Assembly: GCA_964569385.1 (NCBI GenBank)
Contig: CAZMUM010000038.1
Coordinates: forward strand, 1-50,793
Direction: 5' to 3'
From: JAADHX01 sp964569385
GTDB taxonomy: Bacteria; Actinomycetota; Acidimicrobiia; Acidimicrobiales; Poriferisodalaceae
Length of the DNA: 50,793 nt
Shown: in pieces, positions 1 through 9,331 of the stretch
Layout: every line of letters begins with the position of its first letter
Position numbering within the stretch: the stretch's first letter is position 1
The notes under the pieces: model-generated
Told to the model about the DNA's origin: nothing
Databases searched by the model: none
What the model saw: the letters and a program-made list of their open reading frames with translations, nothing else
Position numbers and translations under genes: made by a program

Positions 1-358
<358 letters not shown>

Positions 359-575
359 AACCATGCGAACACCAACCGAAGTGAGTGCTCGAACGATAGA
401 AGAGCCCGGACACGAAAGTGTCGTGTCCTGACTTTTGTATATCTTAAAAGGAATGTCTGATGTCTCGTCGCTCATGAGATGAGTTTCGAGTCATCGGACG
501 GGTATAAATTTGTGTAGGCGCCTAAGCAGACGCTGCCTCAAAGAGGCAGTGATGTCGGCAAAAACGCCCGCACTG

Positions 576-605
576 GCGTTATTTCGTCCTCTCTTCTGTT
601 GTCAA
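576..605 (-). promoter_or_regulatory. candidate second rRNA promoter (P2)
   Basis: Reading the minus strand there is a perfect TTGACA at 605-600. After an 18-nt spacer comes TAACGC at 581-576. The -35 is strong and the -10 is weak, so the exact -10 register is uncertain. It lies about 220 nt upstream of the 16S 5' end. Confidence 0.4.
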
Positions 606-754
606 GGAGCGCTGCACTGCAAGCAGTGCGCTCAATACGGACTCGGCAGCCTTAGCCCCGGTGATCCGACCTGGAAGTTCCGATTCGCTTACCAAGATCA
701 TCCGACTAGGTCGAACACTTGGGTGCGCATCTCGTGCTTCCGAAGCGAAGAGCC

Positions 755-783
755 ACTGTAGCGATTGCTCGCCACAACGTCAA
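755..783 (-). promoter_or_regulatory. candidate main rRNA promoter (P1)
   Basis: The minus strand reads TTGACG (783-778), a 17-nt spacer, then TACAGT (760-755). This is close to the sigma70/SigA consensus and has ideal spacing. An A/T-richer stretch lies just upstream (784-815), as is common in UP elements of rRNA promoters. It would start transcription near 748, giving a leader of about 390 nt before mature 16S. Confidence 0.65.
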
Positions 784-970
784 CCCGCTTTTGAATCTTT
801 TCACAACAAATTACAGCTGTGAGGTTTGCGGTGCCGCTTCGACGTTCCGCGAGGAACTCCGTAGCAGCGAGGAGTGAACATAGCGCGCCAACGGGGTGGC
901 GCCAACCAAATCGCCGAGAAAGTTCAAGAATCTAGACTCGGAGCGGCACACATGGAGCTACGGGTCGCGG

Positions 971-2236
971 CTATCGAGCTTTACGAACCAGGTGCCACTT
1001 CTTCTTGCCACGACGTAGCAGGTGGTGCCCTCCTGCCAACGGGGTTGACGACAGACGGGCATCAAGGTCGCTGACGCGCTCGCCGTCGACGTAGATGCTG
1101 CCCTCACCAATGGCCCGCTTAGCGTCGCTACGCGAGCTAGCCAACTCGGTGACGACCAACACGTCGAGCAGTGCTCCTCCAAGGTCGTCGACGGACGTAG
1201 TCGGTAGTTCCGCGGCCAGTTGTTCGAATGCTTCGGCCGAAGCCGAAGTAACGTCGCCGCCCCCAAATAGCAGACCAGAAGCTTCGACTGCACCGTTTGC
1301 GGCAGCCTGGCCATGGACCAGCACACAAAGTGCGTGAGCCAGCGTCCGCTGCCCCACTCGGTCGCCAGGATTTCGATTGTGGGCTTCGATCACCTCGTCG
1401 ACCTCGATCACGCTCATGAATGTGAGCTGAAGCAGGAGTTTTCTGAGGTCGTGGTCGTCGGCGCCAATCCAGCCTTGGTAGAAGCCGTACGGCGAGAGTC
1501 GATGGGCTCCCAACCACATTGTTTCGCCACCGGCGGTCTTGCCGTACTTCGTTCCGTCACGTTTGATGAGCAGCGGCCAAGTTAAGGCGTGAACCCGTTT
1601 CTGGAGCTTGCGCCGAATCAGATCAGCCCCGAGGACAATGTTGCCCCACTGATCGGAGCCGCCAATCTGGAGCTCGCACCCTTCGTTTTCGGCCAGCCAC
1701 AAGTAGTCGTACGCCTGAAGCAGCATGTAGGAGAACTCGGTATAGCTGAGACCATCACCGCCGAGGCGAGCCTTAACAGACTCCTTGGCCAACATTTGGT
1801 TAACCGTTACGTGTTTGCCGATGTCGCGAAGGAAGTCGAGTATCGAGACGCCAACCGTCCAGGCCCGGTTGTCAACCAGCTTTGCGCCGCTAGGGCCGCT
1901 GCCGAAATCAACAAACTGCTCGAGCTGCGGAACAATGAACGAAAGATTGTTGGCCAGAGCGTCGTCGTCGAGCAAGCTGCGCTCGTCTGAACGGCCCGAC
2001 GGGTCTCCGATCATGCCGGTTGCACCGCCGGCGAGCATGATTGGTTTGTGCCCGGCCAGTTGGAAACGCCTAGCCGTCAAAAGCCCCACGAGGTTGCCCG
2101 CATGAAGACTGTCAGCCGATGGGTCACAGCCGTAATAGAAGGTGGTCGAACCATCTGCGAGGCGGTCAGCTAACGCCAGCCGGTCCGTGGTGTCGTGGAT
2201 CAGTCCACGCGCATCGAGGTCATCAATCAGATTCAC
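971..2236 (-). CDS. tyrS: tyrosyl-tRNA synthetase
   Basis: This is a class I aminoacyl-tRNA synthetase that charges tRNA-Tyr in the cytoplasm. The 421 residues match the usual bacterial TyrS length. The HIGH-type signature appears as HAGN near residue 45, following the DPSADSLHAGN context. GGSDQWGN lies near residue 195, and the KMSKS-type loop is KYGKT near residue 233. The last ~65 residues form the S4-like RNA-binding domain. The start is GTG at 2236, because the conserved N-terminus (LIDDLDARGLIHDTTD) begins right there. It is transcribed toward the rRNA genes but is separated from them by at least one good rRNA promoter. The divergent penicillin-binding protein gene starts about 100 bp away. 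No T-box or other leader was recognised. Confidence 0.96.
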   Translation of the reverse strand: MNLIDDLDARGLIHDTTDRLALADRLADGSTTFYYGCDPSADSLHAGNLVGLLTARRFQLAGHKPIMLAGGATGMIGDPSGRSDERSLLDDDALANNLSFIVPQLEQFVDFGSGPSGAKLVDNRAWTVGVSILDFLRDIGKHVTVNQMLAKESVKARLGGDGLSYTEFSYMLLQAYDYLWLAENEGCELQIGGSDQWGNIVLGADLIRRKLQKRVHALTWPLLIKRDGTKYGKTAGGETMWLGAHRLSPYGFYQGWIGADDHDLRKLLLQLTFMSVIEVDEVIEAHNRNPGDRVGQRTLAHALCVLVHGQAAANGAVEASGLLFGGGDVTSASAEAFEQLAAELPTTSVDDLGGALLDVLVVTELASSRSDAKRAIGEGSIYVDGERVSDLDARLSSTPLAGGHHLLRRGKKKWHLVRKAR

Positions 2237-2338
2237 CCCACAACGATGCCAAACAAATGACGTACTGGTGACGAATTACTCAGTCACATCGATCGACGGC
2301 TCCGAAAGTTGGTTGCGGCGCGGTCGACAGAACCCGCC

Positions 2339-4726
2339 ATGAACCGCAGCGAGGGATCTGCGCAGAGCACCAACACGACAGACACAGCCCGGGCGCAAAG
2401 CGGCTGGAGTCTTTCCAGGGCGGCAATAGTCGTCGTGGCTGTCGCGCTCACTGCCACTAGTTGCACCTACACAGCCATCGCCCTCGTACCGACGATTCCT
2501 CCAAACGCCGAAGCCTCGACGGTCATGGCGGCCGACGGTTCAGAGTTGCTGACCCTTCACGCGGGCGAGAACCGCACCGAGATCAGCCTCGAATCAGTTC
2601 CAGAGCACGTTCGGAACGCCATCGTGGCCATCGAAGATCGACGTTTCTGGACCCATATTGGAATCGACCTGCGATCGATCCTTCGGGCCTTACGTCGAAA
2701 CATCGACGAAGGCGACATCGTCGAAGGTGGCTCGACAATCACCCAACAGTTCGTGAAGAACGCAATCATCGGAACCGATCGGACGCTCGATCGCAAGATT
2801 GAAGAGGCGTCGTTGGCGATCCAAGTGGAGCGTCAGTACACCAAAGAGGAGATCCTCGAATTCTACCTCAACACTGTGTACTTCGGGGCTGGTGCCTACG
2901 GCATCGAGGCTGCGGCCGAAGTCTATTTCGGCATCACTGCTAGCGACCTCACCGTTGGCCAAGGGGCGTTGCTCGCCGGGCTGGTGAAGGCACCCTCGAC
3001 GTTCGATCCGTTCGTGAACCCCCAAGGGGCCCTGGATCGTCGGAGCCTCGTTCTACAGGCCATGGTCGACGAGGACTATCTGACCAACTCCGAGGCGAGC
3101 GCCTGGAACAACGCCGACCTTGTCTTGAAGGCTCCAGACCCCGAAGACCACTACGAGGGGGCCTACTTTGTTGAAGAAGTCAAACGGTTCATGCTCGAAC
3201 ACGTTGCGTTCGGCCGAACGTATGAAGAACGGGCCCGGTTGTTGTTTACCGGCGGGCTTACAATCGAAACCACCCTCGACCCACGGCTCCAGACCCAAGC
3301 CGAAGCCGCCGTCGATCTTGTGTTGTCGGATCCCCAAGCCGACCCAAACAGCGCGGTAGTAACAATCGACCCGACTACCGGCTACGTGTTGGCCATGGTG
3401 GGCGGCAGAGATTTCTTCGGCGGTGCGCCGGCTTCGAAGTTCAACCTGGCGACCCAGGCGGCCAGACCATCGGGTTCGTCGTTCAAACCTCTCGTGCTAG
3501 CGGCCGCGATCGAGGAAGGTATACCCGGTAGTCAGGAATATTCGGCTCCGGCGAGCATCGAGATTCCGATCACAAACGACATCTGGGAAGTCGAAAACTA
3601 CGGAGGGTTGGCTGGCGAAACCGTAAATCTGGTTGAAGCCACAGTTCGGTCATACAACACCGCATATGCCCAACTGATGATGGATGTCGGACCCGCCGAT
3701 GCCGTGGCCGTGGCGCGAAACCTTGGCGTGTCAGCGCCCCTTGAGGCAATTCCGTCGGCCGTACTTGGGGCCAACGATGTAAGCCCTCTCGACATGACCG
3801 TGGCTTATGCGACGTTCGCAAACCGCGGCGTGCAGAACGACCCGGTCTACGTGACCAGGGTGACCGGCCCCGACGGCGAGATCATCTATCAGCACGACCC
3901 TTCGCCTTTGCGGGCAATCGATAGGTCGACGGCCGACGAAGTGACAGCAATTCTTCAACAGGTGATCTCGCGAGGCACCGGTGTCAAAGCCCGAATCGGC
4001 CGACCAGTCGCAGGCAAGACGGGTACCGGCCAGAACTGGGGCGACGCCTGGTTCATCGGGTACACCCCCGACCTCGTAACCGGCGTTTGGGTTGGTTACG
4101 CCGAGGGTCAGATCTCGATGGTTCCACCCCAAACTCGAATACGAGTTACCGGCGGAACCTGGCCAGCCGAGATCTGGCAGCTCTACATGACCGCAGCCCA
4201 AGCCGAGACTCCGATCGCCGAGTTCACATTTGCCGCCTTAGACGCCGAACCAGACGCTGAAACTGACAGCGAAGCCGCAGCAGCAACCACCGGACCAACA
4301 ACAACGATTCCCGGCGAATTGGTTCGTGACGTTGTCGGAATGCAAAGCGAACTAGCGAGTGAGATTCTGACCAGGGCCGGGTTCGTGGTCGTCGAGAACT
4401 CGGTCCCCGACGATCAGTACCCCCCAGGAATCGTCGCGTCGCAGACTCCGACCGGTGAGTCCATCATCGAGACCGGAGCCGAGATTGTCATCGACGTTGC
4501 CAACGGCCAGAAAGTTCGGCGAGTCCCTGATGTTCTTGGCAAGAGCGCCGAGGTAGCCGCGGCCACGCTGACTGCAGCTGGATACGAAGTGGATCTGATC
4601 GACGAGGTTGAGCCCGACCCACGGGCCGCCGAGCTTCGCCAAGGACAGGTGTGGAAAGTCGACCCTGGCACCGGTGCAGCACTCGCGCCGGGCGAAACCG
4701 TCGCGATCTGGATCAACCCGACCTAG
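2339..4726 (+). CDS. class A penicillin-binding protein with PASTA domains (PBP1-type)
   Basis: This is a bifunctional peptidoglycan synthase of about 795 residues. A single membrane anchor near residues 30-52 follows a short cytoplasmic tail. The glycosyltransferase family 51 domain shows the catalytic Glu context EDRRFW (near 98) and GGSTITQQFVKN. The transpeptidase domain has SSFK (Ser near 380), SYN (near 438) and KTGTG (near 560). Two PASTA modules make up the last ~130 residues, a layout typical of actinobacterial PonA-type enzymes. ATG at 2339 is preferred over an in-frame TTG at 2309, but neither has a clear Shine-Dalgarno site. It runs convergently into the damaged amine oxidase gene, 14 nt away. 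A Cys follows the hydrophobic stretch (ATSC), but the lipobox is poor, so I do not call it a lipoprotein. Confidence 0.93.
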   Translation: MNRSEGSAQSTNTTDTARAQSGWSLSRAAIVVVAVALTATSCTYTAIALVPTIPPNAEASTVMAADGSELLTLHAGENRTEISLESVPEHVRNAIVAIEDRRFWTHIGIDLRSILRALRRNIDEGDIVEGGSTITQQFVKNAIIGTDRTLDRKIEEASLAIQVERQYTKEEILEFYLNTVYFGAGAYGIEAAAEVYFGITASDLTVGQGALLAGLVKAPSTFDPFVNPQGALDRRSLVLQAMVDEDYLTNSEASAWNNADLVLKAPDPEDHYEGAYFVEEVKRFMLEHVAFGRTYEERARLLFTGGLTIETTLDPRLQTQAEAAVDLVLSDPQADPNSAVVTIDPTTGYVLAMVGGRDFFGGAPASKFNLATQAARPSGSSFKPLVLAAAIEEGIPGSQEYSAPASIEIPITNDIWEVENYGGLAGETVNLVEATVRSYNTAYAQLMMDVGPADAVAVARNLGVSAPLEAIPSAVLGANDVSPLDMTVAYATFANRGVQNDPVYVTRVTGPDGEIIYQHDPSPLRAIDRSTADEVTAILQQVISRGTGVKARIGRPVAGKTGTGQNWGDAWFIGYTPDLVTGVWVGYAEGQISMVPPQTRIRVTGGTWPAEIWQLYMTAAQAETPIAEFTFAALDAEPDAETDSEAAAATTGPTTTIPGELVRDVVGMQSELASEILTRAGFVVVENSVPDDQYPPGIVASQTPTGESIIETGAEIVIDVANGQKVRRVPDVLGKSAEVAAATLTAAGYEVDLIDEVEPDPRAAELRQGQVWKVDPGTGAALAPGETVAIWINPT

Positions 4727-4740
4727 TGAAACTGCTGCGC

Positions 4741-5607
4741 TCATTTCGTGAGAGCGTCCACGGTGCGTTCTGCCGCGGCGAGAGCACCTTCGAGATGGCC
4801 GGGAACAACCGGAGCAGCCTCAGTGGACGTCCAGTAGAGCTGCCGATCCCACGTCGACCGTTGGAGCAGACGCGACCCAAAGAGCTCGCGGCGTAGACTC
4901 ACCGGCTCTTGGTCTGGTGTGGTGAATGGTTCGTCCCGCCAATCGATTGCCCTGACATCGATCGGCGAGGCAGCGTCCGGTCCGAGTAGGCCCGTCAGCT
5001 GCTCAATGAACAAGTCCCCCGTCGGCGCCGGGCCAGCGGGCCGAGAATGACCGAAACCAAACAGCATGGCCGGTGTGCCGTCGGCACCGCTCATGTCCTG
5101 AATTTCGTTGAACGGACCTTCGTGGGCGCTTACGAATCCGGACAGTCCCGCCTCTCGCCAGAAGGGACGGGGGTACACGGCGACGGCTTTGGTCACAGCG
5201 CCCATCCACACCGCAATGGCCGACGCTGCTTCGCTGAGCGCGGGGTCGAGATCGGCGGCATCGATCACACCGCGACTCAGGGCCAGCGACGGTGGAGTGG
5301 CGATTACCACTGACCGCGCGCTGATCGATCGGGTCGCTGTGTGGACGATCACGTGGCCCGCGCCCCGTTCGACTCTCGATACGGGACACCCGAGCGTGAC
5401 GGTGCCCACATCGAGACGGGCGGCTAAGCCGTCGATGAGGCCCATCGCTCCGGCACTGAACCTGTATGCCGTTGGAAATTGAACCCCGCTGACTCGTCGT
5501 GCCAAACCGTTCGATACCAGCAGCGCGTCACCATGGGACCACTGGTCGTGTACGTCGAGACCGAAGTCGCGGACCAGGCCAGCGCCAATGATCGCGACGT
5601 CGATCAC
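4741..5607 (-). pseudogene. flavin amine oxidase family protein, internally deleted
   Basis: The C-terminal two thirds resemble FAD-dependent monoamine oxidases. There is a substrate-domain core (RVSRVERGAG-like beta strands, ARSVVIATPP) and a typical end (STEAAPVVPGHLEGAL). The N-terminus begins as a Rossmann dinucleotide-binding fold (VAIIGAGL). At residue 11 it then jumps straight to VRDFGLDVHDQWSHGD, which in this family normally lies about 60-80 residues further on. The second half of GxGxxG, the acidic residue that binds the FAD ribose, and the GG-arginine motif are all missing. Length is 288 residues against roughly 400-450 for the family. The reading frame is kept across the junction. 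FAD binding should be lost, so this is called a pseudogene; an assembly collapse is the alternative. It is the last gene of the minus-strand run. Confidence 0.7.
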
Positions 5608-5629
5608 CCGAACCCGATCAGCCAGTATC

Positions 5630-5878
5630 TTAGAGTCGGTCAGCTGGCGCCACGCCGTCGACTATTTTGTAGCGTTCCGGGAACCGAAGTTGATAACGGA
5701 CAGTGCCCCAGTACAGCAACACCGCGATGGGCCCGAAGCCTAAGAACAAAGCTATCCACTGCCGACGACTGCGCCCGGCGGCTTGCCACTCACTTTGTTC
5801 GAAGCTGAACGTGTCATAGATGCCGAAACCTATAACCGATGCCGACATGAACAACGCAGCTAGAACAATCGAACTCAC
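5630..5878 (-). CDS. small two-helix membrane protein, unknown function
   Basis: This is an 82-residue protein with two predicted transmembrane segments. The first is residues 3-20 (IVLAALFMSASVIGFGIY) and the second is near 43-60 (IALFLGFGPIAVLLYWG). A polar loop with SEWQAAGRSRRQW joins them, and a basic C-terminal tail follows. The organisation resembles small actinobacterial membrane proteins of phospholipase-D-N-terminus or DUF2516 type, but I cannot name the family with confidence. The start is GTG at 5878, with an in-frame ATG at 5848 as the alternative. It sits in the same-strand run, 22 nt before the amine oxidase gene. Confidence 0.6.
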   Translation of the reverse strand: MSSIVLAALFMSASVIGFGIYDTFSFEQSEWQAAGRSRRQWIALFLGFGPIAVLLYWGTVRYQLRFPERYKIVDGVAPADRL

Positions 5879-5924
5879 CCGGCCACGTTATCGGTTCGGC
5901 TCAGATGTAGGACTCGCGGTGGCA

Positions 5925-6173
5925 TCAGTCGACGCCGAGCATGAAGAAATACACGAAGTAGCCGAGGCTGACAGCTGTTGATACCGACAGGCCGTAACCG
6001 AAACCGGGAAAGACCCCTTCGAAGATCATCTTGCCGCCAACGATCAGGGCAATAGTTCCGGTAACTCCTGGCCACATCAGACCAGGGGGAAGCCAGACCG
6101 CGAAGTAGCCAACGATTAGTCCGATCGATAGACCAACCATCCACTCGAGAACTCGAATTAGGCCTGCCTGCAT
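5925..6173 (-). CDS. small hydrophobic membrane protein
   Basis: This is an 82-residue protein that is almost entirely hydrophobic. It has two to three candidate transmembrane helices: WMVGLSIGLIVGYFAVWLP, GVTGTIALIVGGKMIFEGV and STAVSLGYFVYFFML. A glycine-rich pattern lies in the middle. ATG at 6173 is chosen, with GGAG a few bases upstream; an in-frame GTG three codons earlier is possible. It starts 20 nt after the Nudix hydrolase stop, so it is probably cotranscribed. Family unknown. Confidence 0.6.
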   Translation of the reverse strand: MQAGLIRVLEWMVGLSIGLIVGYFAVWLPPGLMWPGVTGTIALIVGGKMIFEGVFPGFGYGLSVSTAVSLGYFVYFFMLGVD

Positions 6174-6193
6174 CTGCTCCACGAGTATCGACG

Positions 6194-6895
6194 TTAACCC
6201 AACTGGCGAACAGCATCGCCGCGTGCGAGGGCGAACGCTGCCTCGGCCAAACGCACCGTGCTGGCGTCGAGGCCCAATTCTGGATCGCAGAGGCCGGCGT
6301 CGCCTATCCAACGCAGCGCTTCTGATTCGTGATTGCCCACAAACACAGCACCTCGCGGAGCTCTGATGAGATACCGCACGTCGAGGTGCAGATGGTCTGG
6401 TTCGGACGACTTGGCGTTCACGAACAGGTGGATGTCGATGTCGACCGGTGCGGTCCAAACCTCCAACCCCTCGATACCTGTCTCCTCGGTAGCTTCGTTC
6501 AGCGCGACGCTGGCCAGGTTGGCGTCGCCGTCGGCATGTCCGCCTGGCTGAAGCCAGCGCTGAATCTTGGCGTGATGGAGGATGAGGCCGCGCTCGGTGG
6601 TGTGATCGACTACCCAGGCCGAGCCGGTGAGGTGGCCCGTCAGACAGGATCGGTGGAGCGCGTCGTGATGCTCATCGATGAAAGCCAACACCTGATCGCG
6701 ATTTCTTGACTGAATCGACCGGTCATCAGCCTGACACGACCGCGAAGGGGCAAAATCCTCGACGATGCGCCGAGCAAACAACACATCGACGCTCGACGTC
6801 AACTCAGCCGCTACTGCCCACCGAGCATGAAGGCCCGAAGTTCTGGCCAGCCTACTGGAATCGTTTAGTTGACTCACTGATTCTGGCGTTGTCAT
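6194..6895 (-). CDS. Nudix hydrolase
   Basis: The protein has 233 residues. The Nudix box lies near residues 120-143 as GGHADGDANLASVALNEATEETGI-type sequence. It carries the Gly, the E..TEETG metal-binding core, and Asn where Arg usually stands before the E of REUXEE. These enzymes cleave nucleoside diphosphates linked to another moiety using Mg2+; the substrate cannot be read from sequence. The long N-terminal part before the box (~110 residues) resembles Nudix proteins with an HRDHLLAFIDEH-like helical lead-in. ATG at 6895 overlaps the glycosylase stop in ATGA, which fixes the start and suggests translational coupling. Pairing with a DNA-repair glycosylase hints at nucleotide housekeeping, but that is inference. 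Confidence 0.88.
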   Translation of the reverse strand: MTTPESVSQLNDSSRLARTSGLHARWAVAAELTSSVDVLFARRIVEDFAPSRSCQADDRSIQSRNRDQVLAFIDEHHDALHRSCLTGHLTGSAWVVDHTTERGLILHHAKIQRWLQPGGHADGDANLASVALNEATEETGIEGLEVWTAPVDIDIHLFVNAKSSEPDHLHLDVRYLIRAPRGAVFVGNHESEALRWIGDAGLCDPELGLDASTVRLAEAAFALARGDAVRQLG

Positions 6896-7503
6896 CTGCT
6901 CACGTTCGGATTGTCTGGCACACACCATCGCCAGCGAAGCTCCTGGCCTCTCGATAGCCCGATGCGGGTCGTTACGGCCGGGTTGGCGGGTGGCTCTACT
7001 GCGTCGTCGAACAACCGTAGAGGTCCGCGAACAAGATCGTGGCCATCTAAGGAACCGTCGATGCCGAGAGCCACACACAACTTGGCCGGGCCGCTGCACA
7101 GATCGGTGGTGTTACGGGCTACGGGACCCCTGCGGTCGAACATGGTTTGCAGTTCCGTGAGTGGGGCCAGAGCCCGAATCAGAACCGCCCCTGGCATGCC
7201 ATCTGGTTCGACGACCACGTTCATGCACCAGTGCATTCCGTAGGTGAAGTACACATAGGCCACACCTGGAGCGTTATGCATCACCTCGGTGCGAGGCGTT
7301 GGGCCCCGCCAGGCATGCGAGCCCGGATCGTCTAGCCCTCGATAGGCCTCAACTTCGACAATTCGACCAGAGACGCCGTTGTGGTCGAGCACCTTATTGA
7401 GCAGCATCGGCGCCACCTCGCGTGCGTCAAGACCGAACAGCTCCACGTCGACAATATCCACAGCCGCCCCTTTATCTTTGGCGGTTACTCGGGTGGGTCG
7501 CAC
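6892..7503 (-). CDS. 3-methyladenine DNA glycosylase (AAG/MPG family)
   Basis: This is a 203-residue protein of the alkyladenine DNA glycosylase family. It excises alkylated purines to start base excision repair. Family landmarks are GRIVEVEAYRGLDDPGSHAWRGPTP (Glu of VEVEAY near 51; I quote only the family pattern), AYVYFTYGMHWCMNVV near 94, and VLIRALAPL. Length is normal for bacterial members. The start is GTG at 7503, overlapping the thioesterase stop by 19 bp; no later Met fits the conserved N-terminus. Its stop overlaps the Nudix start (ATGA), so the two are probably coupled. Confidence 0.93.
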   Translation of the reverse strand: MRPTRVTAKDKGAAVDIVDVELFGLDAREVAPMLLNKVLDHNGVSGRIVEVEAYRGLDDPGSHAWRGPTPRTEVMHNAPGVAYVYFTYGMHWCMNVVVEPDGMPGAVLIRALAPLTELQTMFDRRGPVARNTTDLCSGPAKLCVALGIDGSLDGHDLVRGPLRLFDDAVEPPANPAVTTRIGLSRGQELRWRWCVPDNPNVSR

Positions 7504-7895
7504 GCGGCGCCGAAGGCCGCTATGACCTCAGCAGGCGTGGTCATCGGTGTCAGCTCGTCTAGCACGACGCTCACGTAGAGAACCGTGGCCACGAATATGG
7601 TTACGCCATCAACCGCGCCAAGAAACGCCACCTCCCAAGAACTGTTGCCCCAGCGGATAACGGCTGCGTCAATGTCGAGCGTCTGGCCAGAACGAGCCGA
7701 ACTGTGCCAAACGACTTCGGCCTTCTTGAGCATCATGTCCCAGCCGAGGTCGCGAAGGTTCGGCACTTCGTGCATCCACCGTTCGAGCGTGTCGTCGACA
7801 TAAGCCAGGTAGTGGGCGTTGAACACAACGCCCTGCTGGTCGCACTCGCCGTAGCGGACTCTTAACGTGTTGCGGAAACGAGGTTCGAAGGCCAT
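7485..7895 (-). CDS. acyl-CoA thioesterase, 4HBT hotdog family
   Basis: This is a 136-residue single hotdog domain. The N-terminal signature RVRYGECDQQGVVFNAHYL matches 4-hydroxybenzoyl-CoA thioesterase/YbgC-type enzymes. The Asp of the ECDQQGVV segment is the usual catalytic residue. These proteins hydrolyse acyl-CoA or aryl-CoA esters; the natural substrate is not evident. The gene begins 2 nt after the argH stop and overlaps the glycosylase gene by 19 bp. It therefore belongs to the arginine transcription unit physically but not obviously in function. Confidence 0.88.
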   Translation of the reverse strand: MAFEPRFRNTLRVRYGECDQQGVVFNAHYLAYVDDTLERWMHEVPNLRDLGWDMMLKKAEVVWHSSARSGQTLDIDAAVIRWGNSSWEVAFLGAVDGVTIFVATVLYVSVVLDELTPMTTPAEVIAAFGAACDPPE

Positions 7896-7897
7896 AC

Positions 7898-9331
7898 CTA
7901 TGGTGTTCTCTCGGCGGCTAGTCGGGAAGAGTCGAGCTTCGCCAGCCTGGCCGTATCGGACTCAATTTGGGCCACTAGTCGTTCACGTTGGGCCACGACC
8001 GGGTTGGGGCCGCCGCTCCCCCACGTCGTACGTCTTCGCACCGCGGCACCGGGTTCGAGGATCCTCGCTGCTTCTGGGCCAAGGTGTTCCGAAGCCGATA
8101 CGAGCTCGGCAAGTGTTGCCTCGCCGCCCAAAGCCCGACGAACCAGCTCGCCAACGATCGCGTGGGCATCTCGAAACGGAGTCCCTTGGGTCACAAGCCA
8201 CTCGGCCAGATCGGTTGCGGCTCCGTACGGCGAGTTGGCCGCTTCGGCCATGACGTCGCTGTTGATGACGAGGGTCGACACCATGCCGTCGAGGGCCAGA
8301 AGCGTTAGCCTGACGGTGTCGAAGCCGTCGAACAGCGGCTCTTTGTCTTCTTGCATGTCCTTGTTGTAGGTGAGGGGAAGACCCTTCATTGATGCCAAGA
8401 ACCCGGCCAGGTGGCCGATCAGCCGACCGGCCTTGCCCCTCGCCAGTTCGGCAATATCGGGGTTCTTCTTTTGGGGCATCATCGACGAGCCAGTAGAGAA
8501 AGCGTCGTCGAGGCCGACAAAGCCAAACTCCTCGGTAGCCCACAAGATGAGTTCCTCGCCAATGCGGCTGAGATGAACGCCAAGCATCGAAAGGCCAAAC
8601 AATGCGTCGGCTACGAAGTCGCGGTCGGCGACCGCGTCGAGGCTGTTGTCGAATACCTTGGCAAACCCGAGGTAGTCGGCAGTGGCCGCGGGATCGAGCG
8701 GTAACGAAGACCCGGCCAGCGCCCCGGCACCGAGCACCGATACATCGGTGCGAACCAGGGCCTGAGCCAAACGATCGATGTCGCGAGCCAACGCCCAAGC
8801 GTGGGCCATGAAATGGTGACCAAGCATGACCGGCTGGGCTCTCTGCATATGGGTGTAACCGGGCAGGTACCAGTCGTTGGCGATGGCTTCATCGGCCTTA
8901 GCCAACAAGACCTTCTGAAAGCGCAAAACCAGCGCGATTGTGTCTGACAATTCGCGCCGCGTAATGAGCCGCACATCGGTTGCGACCTGGTCGTTTCGGC
9001 TCCGTCCGGTGTGCATCTTTGCGCCAGCGGGCGCAAGCTCGGTAACGCGCCGCTCGACCGCGGTGTGGATGTCTTCGTCTGTGGCCCGCCAGACCATCTG
9101 GTCGGTTTCGATCTCGGCCTCGACCTGGTCGAGGGCGGCAAGAACCTCGGCCAGTTCTTCTGATGCCAGCAGGCCGACATCGGTCAACATCCGTACGTGG
9201 GCCCGCGACCCGGCAATGTCGTCGCGGAACATTCGTCTATCGAATGGCAACGAGTCGTTGAGAGCCTGAAGCGCCTCCGCAGGCCCTAACTCGAAGCGGC
9301 CGTGCCAAAGAGTAGTTGCGTCTTGGCTCAC
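7898..9331 (-). CDS. argH: argininosuccinate lyase
   Basis: This catalyses the last step of arginine synthesis, splitting argininosuccinate to arginine and fumarate. The 477 residues fit the fumarase/aspartase superfamily. The signature GSSMMPQKKNPD lies near residue 285, with TGRSRNDQVATD near 107 and YTHMQRAQPV near 159. The N-terminus LWHGRFE(L)GP is typical. It starts with GTG at 9331 and overlaps the argG stop in GTGA, so it is translationally coupled. It is the terminal arg gene of the cluster. Confidence 0.97.
   Translation of the reverse strand: MSQDATTLWHGRFELGPAEALQALNDSLPFDRRMFRDDIAGSRAHVRMLTDVGLLASEELAEVLAALDQVEAEIETDQMVWRATDEDIHTAVERRVTELAPAGAKMHTGRSRNDQVATDVRLITRRELSDTIALVLRFQKVLLAKADEAIANDWYLPGYTHMQRAQPVMLGHHFMAHAWALARDIDRLAQALVRTDVSVLGAGALAGSSLPLDPAATADYLGFAKVFDNSLDAVADRDFVADALFGLSMLGVHLSRIGEELILWATEEFGFVGLDDAFSTGSSMMPQKKNPDIAELARGKAGRLIGHLAGFLASMKGLPLTYNKDMQEDKEPLFDGFDTVRLTLLALDGMVSTLVINSDVMAEAANSPYGAATDLAEWLVTQGTPFRDAHAIVGELVRRALGGEATLAELVSASEHLGPEAARILEPGAAVRRRTTWGSGGPNPVVAQRERLVAQIESDTARLAKLDSSRLAAERTP

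Larger units (their letters stand above)
359..970 (-). other. rRNA leader and tyrS-rRNA spacer, no gene seen
   Basis: This 612-nt stretch has no convincing protein or tRNA gene. It holds two candidate rRNA promoters, annotated separately, and several inverted repeats. These are GGACACGA/TCGTGTCC (408-415/421-428), CTGCCTC/GAGGCAG (533-539/543-549) and GCACTGC/GCAGTGC (614-620/623-629). In the transcript the first two would form leader hairpins, plausibly linked to 16S processing or antitermination. No T-rich intrinsic terminator was seen between the tyrS stop and the first promoter. Confidence 0.6.

Noticed and set aside
660..760. tRNA-like TTCGA context in the rRNA leader
   Set aside because: No acceptor stem or anticodon arm could be formed around it; the region is better explained by promoters and leader hairpins.
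2281..2338. Ribosome-binding site for the penicillin-binding protein
   Set aside because: No G-rich purine run lies at proper distance before ATG 2339 or TTG 2309, so none is annotated.
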